Below, one piece after another: positions 4,814-11,186 of a stretch of DNA of 11,186 nt. The position numbers and the translations under genes are program-made. Source of the DNA: Clostridium sp. CAG:273 (GTDB taxonomy: Bacteria; Bacillota; Clostridia; TANB77; CAG-508); NCBI GenBank assembly GCA_000438355.1, contig FR901520.1, positions 24,295 through 35,480 on the forward strand, in the 5' to 3' direction. The notes under the pieces were generated by a model. The model searched no databases. It saw only the letters and a list, made by a program, of their open reading frames with translations, and was not told the DNA's origin. How positions within the stretch are numbered: the first letter of the stretch is position 1; every line of letters begins with the position of its first letter.

Positions 4814-6439
4814 TTGGATAAAGAAACAAGTTGCTTTAAAGAAAGTGAAACAAAAAATGTAAGAAATGTATTAATTGGTGGTGCTTGGCCTTATGCAAAT
4901 AGTTCTTTACATTTGGGACATTTAGCAGCATTAATATCAGGAGATTTTTTAAAGAGGTATCATGAGTTATTAGGAGATAATGTTTTATATGTTTCTGGAA
5001 CAGACTGCCATGGCACACCTATTACAGAAAGGGCTAAACGAGAGAATGTAGAGCCAAAAGATATAGCAGAAAAATATCATAATGAATTTAAAGATGTTTT
5101 TAAAAGAATGAATTTTTCTTATGATTTATATACAAAAACTTGTGATGATTATCACAAAAAACATGTCAAAGAAATGTTTTTTAAAATGTACAAAAATAAA
5201 TATATTTATTCTAAAAAGAACTTACAACCATATTGTGAATATTGTGGTAAATTCGAAGCTGATAGAGAACTTGAATTAATCTGTCCAAGTTGCGGGATGA
5301 TTACAAAAGGTGATCAATGTGATTGTGGCTATGTTCCTAATGAAGATGATTTAATCGGAGCAACTTGTAGAGAATGTGGAAATAAAACTATACAGAAAGA
5401 AAATACTCATCTGTATATAGCTTTATCAAAATTTCAAAATCAGATAGAACAGTATGTTAAGGAAAAACAAAAAAAATGGAGAGTTGCATCTGTAAACGAA
5501 ACAGAGAAATATTTAAAAGAAGGATTGAAAGATAGAGCGGTAACAAGAGATTTATCTTGGGGAATTGATATTCCAGTTGAAGGTTTTGAAGATAAAAAAA
5601 TGTATGTATGGATTGATGCTGTATTGGGATATGTTACTGCAACACAAAAAATTTGCGAAGAAAAAGGAGTAAATTGGGAAGATTTTTGGAAAGAAGATAA
5701 TAATATTAAGATGTATATGTGCCATGGAAAAGATAATATAACATTCCATACAATAATTTTACCTGCTTTGTTGATGGCTATGGAAGAAAATTATCATTTG
5801 CCAGATGTTATGGTTGCAACGCAATACTTAAATATAAACTCTGAAAAAATATCAAAAAGCAAAGGTAATGGGATAACAGTACAACAAATGATAGAAAAAT
5901 ATAATGTAGATTCTTTAAGATACTATATGATAGCTAATGGACCAGAAAATAGAGATGTGGATTTTACAGTGGAAAATTATATTAATGTGCATAATTCTGA
6001 TATGGTTAATAAATTTGGGAATTTTGTAAATAGAACCTTAAAATTTAAAGGTTTAACAGAAATTCCTTTAGGAATTATGGATGTGCAAATAATAGAGAAA
6101 ATTAATGAAACTTATAAAAGGGTCTCTGAATATATAGAAAATTTAGAGTTTAAGAAAGCATGTAATAAAATAGTTGAGTTAATTGAGATAGGAAATAAGT
6201 ATTATGATGAAAGAAAACCGTGGATACAGAAGAAAGAAAATATAGAAGAATTTAATAATACTATTTATACTTGTGCTAATGTAATCGCTAATTTATCTAA
6301 TTTACTTGAACCAATAATGCCACAAACATCTAATAAATTAAGGGAATATTTAAAAATTGAAAAACCATCATGGAATCAAATACAAATAAAAGAAAAAATA
6401 TCTCTTGAAAATATAGAAATACTTTTCGAGAGAATTTGA
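4814..6439 (+). CDS. metG: Methionyl-tRNA synthetase, E. coli/archaeal type, without C-terminal tRNA-binding domain
   Basis: Charges tRNA-Met in the cytoplasm (class Ia). Seen: AWPYANSSLHLGH with the HIGH-type signature HLGH (33-36), SGTDCHGTPI (61-70), KISKSKG (345-351), and a connective zinc region with eight cysteines in four pairs (C141/C144, C157/C160, C169/C171, C185/C188), as in the two-knuckle type. At 541 residues it ends after the anticodon-binding helices; the Trbp111-like C-terminal domain of longer MetRS proteins is absent. The main MetRS of Bacillus and clostridia normally has a different N-terminus (T-P-I-Y-Y-x-x-G-x-x-H-I-G-H) and fewer cysteines, so this may be a second, acquired MetRS; such MetRS2 enzymes are known to give resistance to MetRS inhibitors in some Firmicutes. 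TTG start at 4814 with AGGAGG 8 bp upstream. It precedes the biosynthetic-looking run but has its own promoter and a hairpin after it. Confidence 0.95.
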   Translation: MDKETSCFKESETKNVRNVLIGGAWPYANSSLHLGHLAALISGDFLKRYHELLGDNVLYVSGTDCHGTPITERAKRENVEPKDIAEKYHNEFKDVFKRMNFSYDLYTKTCDDYHKKHVKEMFFKMYKNKYIYSKKNLQPYCEYCGKFEADRELELICPSCGMITKGDQCDCGYVPNEDDLIGATCRECGNKTIQKENTHLYIALSKFQNQIEQYVKEKQKKWRVASVNETEKYLKEGLKDRAVTRDLSWGIDIPVEGFEDKKMYVWIDAVLGYVTATQKICEEKGVNWEDFWKEDNNIKMYMCHGKDNITFHTIILPALLMAMEENYHLPDVMVATQYLNINSEKISKSKGNGITVQQMIEKYNVDSLRYYMIANGPENRDVDFTVENYINVHNSDMVNKFGNFVNRTLKFKGLTEIPLGIMDVQIIEKINETYKRVSEYIENLEFKKACNKIVELIEIGNKYYDERKPWIQKKENIEEFNNTIYTCANVIANLSNLLEPIMPQTSNKLREYLKIEKPSWNQIQIKEKISLENIEILFERI

Positions 6440-6460
6440 TATTAATAAAAATAGGTAATA

Positions 6461-6503
6461 ATAAAAGCAAAATAGTATAAATAAAAGCTAATTTTGCTTT
6501 TAT
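6461..6503 (+). terminator. AU-rich hairpin, probable weak terminator after metG
   Basis: ATAAAAGCAAAATAG (6461-6475) pairs with CTAATTTTGCTTTTAT (6488-6503) with one bulged base around a 12-nt loop; the T-rich right arm acts as the U-tract for + transcripts. A TTGATA...TAATAA pair (6436-6441, 6459-6464, 17 bp) overlapping the metG stop could be a weak promoter for the next gene, but both boxes are poor. The decarboxylase operon may therefore be partly read through from metG. Confidence 0.5.
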
Positions 6504-6527
6504 TTATATATATGAAAAAGAAAGGTT

Positions 6528-8018
6528 GTGTTTGAAGTGAATAATATACTTAATAATAAAAATAAAGATGAAGTAAAGGAAGAACTAAAAAAAGTAATAG
6601 ACATAGGAATAGATTTTAAGTGTCAAGAAAACTTTGCCCAAAATAAATTTGCAGAGGAGCAAATGCAAGAGCTTTTGGAAACACCAATAAAAGGTGTTGA
6701 ACTTGATAAGTTACTAGAAAAATTCAAAGAAGAAATTTTACCGTATTGCTCAAACTTTTCTACAACTAATTTTATGGGATTTCCTGATGCAGGAAATTCA
6801 ATAGCAGGATTAAGCGGTGCAATTTTCACTGATTTACTTCAACAAAACTTAATAAATTCAAGTTTTTGTGCACCTATTGCAACATTTATGGAGATAGCTG
6901 TAATTAAATGGCTAAGAGAATTAGTAGGTTATAATATTAAATCAATTAAAAATATATATGATGTTGGAGGGATTATTACATATGGAGGTACTGGAAGTAA
7001 TGTAACAGCCATGCTTTTAGCAAGAGAAAACCACAGAAGAAATACAATGAATAATGGAGTAACAAATCCGAGTGATTATAAGGTAATCATTCCAAAGGAA
7101 ATAGGACATTATAGTATTAAAAGTAGTTGTATGTGGTTAGGATGTGGAGATAATATTATAGAAGTTCCAACAAACAATTTCAAATACGACTTAGAAAAAT
7201 TAAGAGAAGTAATAAAGAAGAATAAGGGCAAAATAATGTGTGTTGTTGCCTATGTAGGCGACAGTAGAACTATGTCAATTGAAAATTTACAAAAAGTTTA
7301 TGAAGTTGTAAAAAGTGAAGATAAAAATATCTGGTTACATGCTGATGCTTGTCATGGATTTTCACTTGCTTTTAGTGAAAAATTAAAAAATAAAATCAAA
7401 GGATTAGAGCTATTTGATAGTATTTCAACAGATCCTCATAAAGTATTAATGATACCATATACATTAAGTGCATTATTAATAAAAAATCCAGAAAAGATAA
7501 AAATGATATCATCAACATCTGATTTAATAATGCAAGAACCATATGCATTTGGACAAGTCACACCATTTATAGGCTCAAAAAGTTGGATATCTCTAAAAGC
7601 ATGGTTTGTATTGAAAAATTTAGGTATAAAAGAAATAGGAAATATAATAGAGCGAAGACATGAAATGGCGATTTTTTTAGGAGATGAGATAAACAAATCG
7701 AATGATTTTGTTTTGTTAAATGATATTAATATAAATTCAGTTGTATTTATGTATGTTGGTAATAAAAACGATATTAAATACAATATTGATGAACTTAATA
7801 ATATAAATAAGCAGATAAAAGAAGTTATGGATAATGAAAAAATATATTATTTGCATCAATTTTCAATACCAGATAATTTAGATGTTTTGAAAAAGGATAC
7901 AATTGTTTATCCATTAAGATATATGTCAGGAAATGATAATATACAGAAAAATGATATAACGAAAATGCTTTCATATGTCAGAAAAAAAGCAGAAGAAATT
8001 GTAAATAAAATGAAATAG
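6528..8018 (+). CDS. Group II pyridoxal-phosphate-dependent decarboxylase
   Basis: A cytosolic enzyme removing the alpha-carboxylate of an amino acid, of the glutamate/aromatic/diaminobutyrate decarboxylase family (PF00282). Seen: NFMGFPDAGN (81-90), the phosphate-binding TYGGTGSNVTAMLLAR (151-166), H194 stacking on PLP, HADACHGF (271-278) with D273 for the pyridine nitrogen, and STDPHKVLMIP (300-310) with the Schiff-base lysine K305 in the DPHK motif. At 496 residues it is full length. Substrate cannot be fixed from sequence; the window gives no transporter typical of the glutamate or tyrosine acid-resistance systems. Start: GTG at 6528 has AAAGG only 2 bp upstream, so GTG at 6537 (11 bp spacing) may be the true start, which would shorten the protein by three residues. 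First gene of a tight run: the next frame begins immediately after its stop. Confidence 0.93.
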   Translation: MFEVNNILNNKNKDEVKEELKKVIDIGIDFKCQENFAQNKFAEEQMQELLETPIKGVELDKLLEKFKEEILPYCSNFSTTNFMGFPDAGNSIAGLSGAIFTDLLQQNLINSSFCAPIATFMEIAVIKWLRELVGYNIKSIKNIYDVGGIITYGGTGSNVTAMLLARENHRRNTMNNGVTNPSDYKVIIPKEIGHYSIKSSCMWLGCGDNIIEVPTNNFKYDLEKLREVIKKNKGKIMCVVAYVGDSRTMSIENLQKVYEVVKSEDKNIWLHADACHGFSLAFSEKLKNKIKGLELFDSISTDPHKVLMIPYTLSALLIKNPEKIKMISSTSDLIMQEPYAFGQVTPFIGSKSWISLKAWFVLKNLGIKEIGNIIERRHEMAIFLGDEINKSNDFVLLNDININSVVFMYVGNKNDIKYNIDELNNINKQIKEVMDNEKIYYLHQFSIPDNLDVLKKDTIVYPLRYMSGNDNIQKNDITKMLSYVRKKAEEIVNKMK

Positions 8019-8020
8019 AT

Positions 8021-8025
8021 GGAGG
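8021..8025 (+). promoter_or_regulatory. Ribosome binding site that places the fusion-gene start at GTG 8034
   Basis: GGAGG at 8021-8025 stands 8 bp before GTG 8034. The in-frame ATG at 8019 overlaps this site and has no ribosome binding site of its own ahead of it, so 8034 is the better start. Confidence 0.65.
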
Positions 8026-8033
8026 AAAATAAA

Positions 8034-9695
8034 GTGAACAGTTTATGCCTAAAATTTAAGAATGAAATGTATAATGCATTCCCAAAACTGGATTTTGGAA
8101 TAATAATATATGGTTCAAATATTTTAGATGCTAATTCAAGCGATTTGGATGTATGTATCATTTGTGATAATATTTGTGCTGAAGATAAAGAAAAAATAAC
8201 TAAAAAAGTTATAGAGTTTCATCATGAAAATAATTTGAAAATTGACCAAGAAGTCCCATATGAAAGCAAATTAATATTATCGTATCAAGATATAAAAGAG
8301 GCAATTATTGATAATCCTTTTGTAAATAGAGGTATAGTTTCAATTAATCCAATTGTGAAAACAGAAGAGTTTCTTGCATCGAAAGAAATGAGAAAAAGAC
8401 TAATATTAAATATACTTACAACAAAACATATATCAATTAATTGCAAAAAAGTTGTTAAAAAATATGAAGAAAAAGCTTGGAATCTTATACTTAATACAAT
8501 TATTGAATATGCAAGTTTGAATGATCTATCGCCAGAAAATATACTAAGAAACCTTTATTGTGATGCTAATACTGGAAATGAAGGTGAGATGTTCTTGGGA
8601 TATAAAAACAATAGTATTGAAAAAGAAAAGCATTTAATAAAACAAATAAAGAAGGCATTAAATAGATATAAAAAAAAGAGAAGAACAATAATTCTATGTA
8701 ATAATTTAAATCCATATTTACCTGACAAAAAAATGAGATTTAAATTAGCCTCGAATGTAAAATTGTTAAAAACTTATCCCACCGCAACATCAAATAAAGT
8801 AAATAGAGTAATATCAGATAAATTGAATGTGCCAATAGAAACTACAATTGTAACTAATGGTTCTACAGAAGCATTTGATTATCTATTAAGAATACCTAAT
8901 ATAAAAAAAGTTGGAATTTTTACTCCAACGTTTTGGGGATATGAAAGTGCATGTAAAAGAAATAATTGTGACATTATAAAAATGCCATTGAAAGATAACA
9001 GATATTATGAATATGATAAGATTAATGAATTAAGTAAAAATGTAGATATGATATTTATATGTAATCCTAATAATCCGACATTAGATACTTTAAATAGAGA
9101 AAAATTGTTGAACATTATTAGAAAAAATCAAAATTGTCATTTTGTAATAGATGAAACAGAACTTGTATTTAATGCTGACTATTCTGAAAGAACATTAATT
9201 AACGAAACAATAAATAATATTAATTTATCAGTTATTACATCAGTTTCTAAATTTTTTGGAGTGCCAGGTTTAAGGTGTGGCTTTATTATTACAAACGAAG
9301 TTAATGCAAAAGAAATTAATAAAATTAGAATATTGTTTTCTATTAACATATATTCTGAATTGTTTATGATAAATTATTTTAATAGATTTAACGATATAAA
9401 ATTAATAAATAAAATCCAAAAAAATTTTACATATCTTATTTCAAATTTAAATTCAAAATATATAAAAGAAATAATAAATGTAAATACAGGATTTATTTTA
9501 ATAAGATTTGATGATTTGATTGATGTTAATGATTTAACGGAGTATCTTCAAACAAATGGAATTATAATTAGAAATATAAAAAAATCATATCCTAATTTTC
9601 TAGGAGAATGTATAAGAGTATCTGCAGGAAAAAGAAATGAGTTTAGTAAGTTGATTAAGTATATTAATTTGTATATGGAAAATAAAACAAAATAG
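8034..9695 (+). CDS. Fusion of a pol-beta-type nucleotidyltransferase and a HisC/CobD-like aminotransferase
   Basis: A 553-residue two-domain protein. Residues about 15-90 show the minimal nucleotidyltransferase signature: YGSNILDANSSDLDVCII, i.e. G27-S28 followed by D37-x-D39, with a possible third carboxylate at D71 or E73. About 130-215 is a helical linker. From about 219 a fold-type I class I/II aminotransferase follows: TNGSTEAFDYLL (274-285), CNPNNPT (343-349), FVIDETELVF (370-379, D373 for PLP nitrogen), SVSKFFGVPGLRCGF (403-417, Schiff-base K406, R414) and a terminal CIRVSAG with substrate-carboxylate R528, as in histidinol-phosphate aminotransferases and CobD. Both active sites look complete. 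I do not recognise this domain pair; fusions of other nucleotidyltransferase folds with aminotransferases are known in phosphonate metabolism. Likely role: make or tailor an amino compound that is also nucleotidylated. An earlier ATG (8019) is possible but has no ribosome binding site. Confidence 0.85.
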   Translation: MNSLCLKFKNEMYNAFPKLDFGIIIYGSNILDANSSDLDVCIICDNICAEDKEKITKKVIEFHHENNLKIDQEVPYESKLILSYQDIKEAIIDNPFVNRGIVSINPIVKTEEFLASKEMRKRLILNILTTKHISINCKKVVKKYEEKAWNLILNTIIEYASLNDLSPENILRNLYCDANTGNEGEMFLGYKNNSIEKEKHLIKQIKKALNRYKKKRRTIILCNNLNPYLPDKKMRFKLASNVKLLKTYPTATSNKVNRVISDKLNVPIETTIVTNGSTEAFDYLLRIPNIKKVGIFTPTFWGYESACKRNNCDIIKMPLKDNRYYEYDKINELSKNVDMIFICNPNNPTLDTLNREKLLNIIRKNQNCHFVIDETELVFNADYSERTLINETINNINLSVITSVSKFFGVPGLRCGFIITNEVNAKEINKIRILFSINIYSELFMINYFNRFNDIKLINKIQKNFTYLISNLNSKYIKEIINVNTGFILIRFDDLIDVNDLTEYLQTNGIIIRNIKKSYPNFLGECIRVSAGKRNEFSKLIKYINLYMENKTK

Positions 9696-9708
9696 AAAGG
9701 AGAATATT

Positions 9709-10734
9709 ATGTATAATATTGATAAAGAATTATTTATAAGAGAAGAATTAAATGGCATAACAGTTTATGATATAGTAAAGAATATTTATAAATTTTATGA
9801 AGGAGTTGAATTAAAAGAATATTTTTCAAAAAATGAAAAATTAGAAAAAAATAAATTTGAAAAATTTTTAGAAGAAAAGAAAAAGGCAATTTCATCAAAT
9901 GTAAAAGTTAAATATCCATTTAGAATAAATTGGTTGGTTTCAGATGTATGTAATTTAGATTGTATTTATTGTTGTGCTAATAATAAGATGAATCCTGCAA
10001 AATTAGATGGAGAACTTTTAAAAGAAACAGCAAAACATATGTTGACATTATCACCATTAACAGTAGGATTAACTGGAGGAGAGCCAACACTATGCCCTGA
10101 AATTGGTTCTATAATTGACATATTAGATGGTAAATGTGCTATTGTTATAGATACAAATGGTACAACTTCTAATTTAGAAAAATATATTGATAAGATAAAA
10201 AATAGTAATACTACAGTTAGAATAACAATAGATAGTATGGATAATGATATTTCAAATAAAGTTAGACCATATGATGAAAATCAAATTAATAAAATAAAAA
10301 GAAACATTGAATTACTTAAACAAAACAATGTAAGGGTTAGTGTACATACGGTGGTTACAAAAATAAACTATGATTCAATAATTGAAATAGGAAGATATTT
10401 GCGTAAATATAAAATAGAAAAATGGCAACTTTATCCTGTGAATTATTCAGAAAGATGTAAGGATTTTTTTGATGAAATAAAGGTTTCTGATGAAGAATTA
10501 GAAAAAATTGAAAAAGAATTAAATAAAGAATTAGAAAAGGAAATGTTAATAAGAGTTTATAGAAATCAAGTTGATTTTCGTGCAAAAGGGGTTATTTTTG
10601 CGAATTCTATAGGAGAATTTTACACAGATACTATATTCAATGGTGTAGATATGATTGGAGAACGACCAACCTTACAAAAATTAATTGAACATACAAATGT
10701 AGAAAATCATATTAAAGATTATCTATTCAATTAG
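9709..10734 (+). CDS. Radical SAM enzyme with a single recognisable [4Fe-4S] site
   Basis: A 341-residue radical S-adenosylmethionine protein. The cluster motif is VCNLDCIYCC with C81, C85 and C88 (CxxxCxxC) and an extra C89; GGEPT (123-127) binds the SAM amino group, and IDTNG (147-151) and ITIDS (172-176) are typical barrel strands. After C250 there are no cysteines, so a SPASM or twitch auxiliary cluster is absent even though the tail (FANSIGEFYTD...LIEHTNVENHIKDYL) resembles the end of a twitch domain. Residues 1-65 are an acidic/lysine-rich extension starting LFIREELNGITVYDI, faintly like the strands of PqqD/RRE peptide-recognition domains; this is weak. ATG at 9709 with AAAGGAG (9696-9702) 6 bp upstream, 13 bp after the fusion gene, so co-transcribed. 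Substrate unknown: a small molecule made by the neighbouring PLP enzymes or a peptide are both possible. Confidence 0.9.
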   Translation: MYNIDKELFIREELNGITVYDIVKNIYKFYEGVELKEYFSKNEKLEKNKFEKFLEEKKKAISSNVKVKYPFRINWLVSDVCNLDCIYCCANNKMNPAKLDGELLKETAKHMLTLSPLTVGLTGGEPTLCPEIGSIIDILDGKCAIVIDTNGTTSNLEKYIDKIKNSNTTVRITIDSMDNDISNKVRPYDENQINKIKRNIELLKQNNVRVSVHTVVTKINYDSIIEIGRYLRKYKIEKWQLYPVNYSERCKDFFDEIKVSDEELEKIEKELNKELEKEMLIRVYRNQVDFRAKGVIFANSIGEFYTDTIFNGVDMIGERPTLQKLIEHTNVENHIKDYLFN

Positions 10735-10765
10735 AAATATATGTGAAAAGATAGGTGGTGTGGAT

Positions 10766-11186
10766 ATGTTAAAACAAGAAAAAAAATTTAATTTGCCAAG
10801 GATAGAAACCAAAAGATTTATTCTTAGAAAATTTACTAAAAATGATATTGATGATTTATATGAGTATGCAAGTGATAACGAGGTTACACAGTTTTTGTCA
10901 TGGGATACATATAAAAGTATAGATATGGCTGTAGATTATATTAAGAATGTATTACTAAAATATTCTAAAAATGAAATTGCACCATGGGGAATTGAATGGA
11001 AAGAAAATTCTAAGCTGATTGGAAGCATTGATTTTGTACAATATGATAGAAAAAATTTTTCTGCTGAAATTGGTTATGTACTTAACAGAAAGTATTGGAA
11101 TAAAGGAATAATGACAGAAGCTCTAAAAGAAATAATTAAGTTTGGATTTGATGAAATGAATTTAACAAGAATCGAAACAAAACTTG
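10766..11186 (+). CDS. RimJ/RimL-like GNAT N-acetyltransferase (3' partial)
   Basis: An open frame to the right edge, 140 codons visible. It begins MLKQEKKFNLPRIETKRFIL: the IET-x-R-F-I-L-R-K-F start is the hallmark of the Acetyltransf_3 (RimJ/RimL/SpeG-like) branch of GNAT. Later come PWGIEWKENSKLIGSIDF (beta-4 region), AEIGYVLNRKYWNKGIMTEAL, whose N-K-G-I-M-T-E-A matches the acetyl-CoA pyrophosphate loop (R/Q-x-x-G-x-G/A, with the second small residue replaced), and FGFDEMNLTRIETK. About 40 C-terminal residues should lie outside the window. ATG 10766 with AGGTGG (10753-10758) 7 bp upstream; an in-frame GTG at 10760 is less likely. It lies 31 bp after the radical SAM gene and probably ends or continues the same operon. 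It may acylate the amino product of the pathway, either as a tailoring or a self-protection step. Confidence 0.85.
   Translation, partial: MLKQEKKFNLPRIETKRFILRKFTKNDIDDLYEYASDNEVTQFLSWDTYKSIDMAVDYIKNVLLKYSKNEIAPWGIEWKENSKLIGSIDFVQYDRKNFSAEIGYVLNRKYWNKGIMTEALKEIIKFGFDEMNLTRIETKL

Noticed and set aside
7436..7783. 115-codon - strand frame inside the decarboxylase gene
   Set aside because: Shadow of a gene with clear family motifs; no ribosome binding site and no recognisable domain.
6528..8018. Glutamate or tyrosine decarboxylase acid-resistance system
   Set aside because: The family is broad, no antiporter is adjacent, and the neighbours are biosynthetic enzymes; a specific substrate cannot be supported.
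7907..8161. 84-codon - strand frame across the decarboxylase/fusion-gene junction
   Set aside because: Antisense to conserved coding sequence on both sides with no start signals.

Overview
The window is very AT-rich, with A/T-dominated third positions, AGGAGG-type ribosome binding sites, frequent TTG/GTG starts and TGA used as stop. Together with the family make-up (YraN beside a ComM-type AAA+ protein, a secreted GH25-LysM lysozyme) this points to a low-GC Firmicute, most likely an uncultured gut-type clostridium. All genes that can be supported lie on the + strand.

Left part (1-3308), housekeeping and cell wall: a ComM/YifB-type Mg-chelatase-like AAA+ ATPase, entering from the left edge, is split by one extra base at about 471 inside its Walker A loop. 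Its 3' end runs into an array of about eight degenerate 20-23 bp tandem repeats (1309-1485). Then come yraN (1555-1908), the usual partner of comM in clostridia, and an exported lysozyme with three LysM wall-binding repeats (1998-3308). The lysozyme ribosome binding site sits in a predicted hairpin.

Middle part (3309-4813), eroded and structured: a 142-bp GC-rich island closed by a perfect 21-bp inverted repeat, an intrinsic terminator, a well-formed promoter driving an orphan ABC ATPase cut short just after its H-loop, and about 500 bp without a gene. That last stretch holds a cluster of GC-rich hairpins, an EcoRI-centred palindrome, and a near-direct repeat whose second copy forms the -35 of the next promoter. 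The two GC islands in a roughly 25% GC background are candidate structured RNAs or small non-autonomous elements. I could not assign either to a known family.

Right part (4814-11186), the accessory block: a 541-residue methionyl-tRNA synthetase of the E. coli/archaeal type (eight zinc-site cysteines, no C-terminal tRNA-binding domain) with its own extended -10 promoter. It is followed by a tightly packed run: group II PLP decarboxylase; a fusion of a pol-beta-type nucleotidyltransferase with a HisC/CobD-like aminotransferase; a radical SAM enzyme with one [4Fe-4S] site; and a RimJ/RimL-like GNAT acetyltransferase that runs off the right edge. The last four genes are separated by 0-31 bp and read as one operon. 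Decarboxylation, transamination, nucleotidyl transfer, radical chemistry and N-acylation in one unit suggest a small-molecule biosynthetic pathway that I do not recognise. This is the best candidate for an undescribed system here. The divergent MetRS just upstream could be a self-resistance or supply gene, but nothing in the sequence proves that link.
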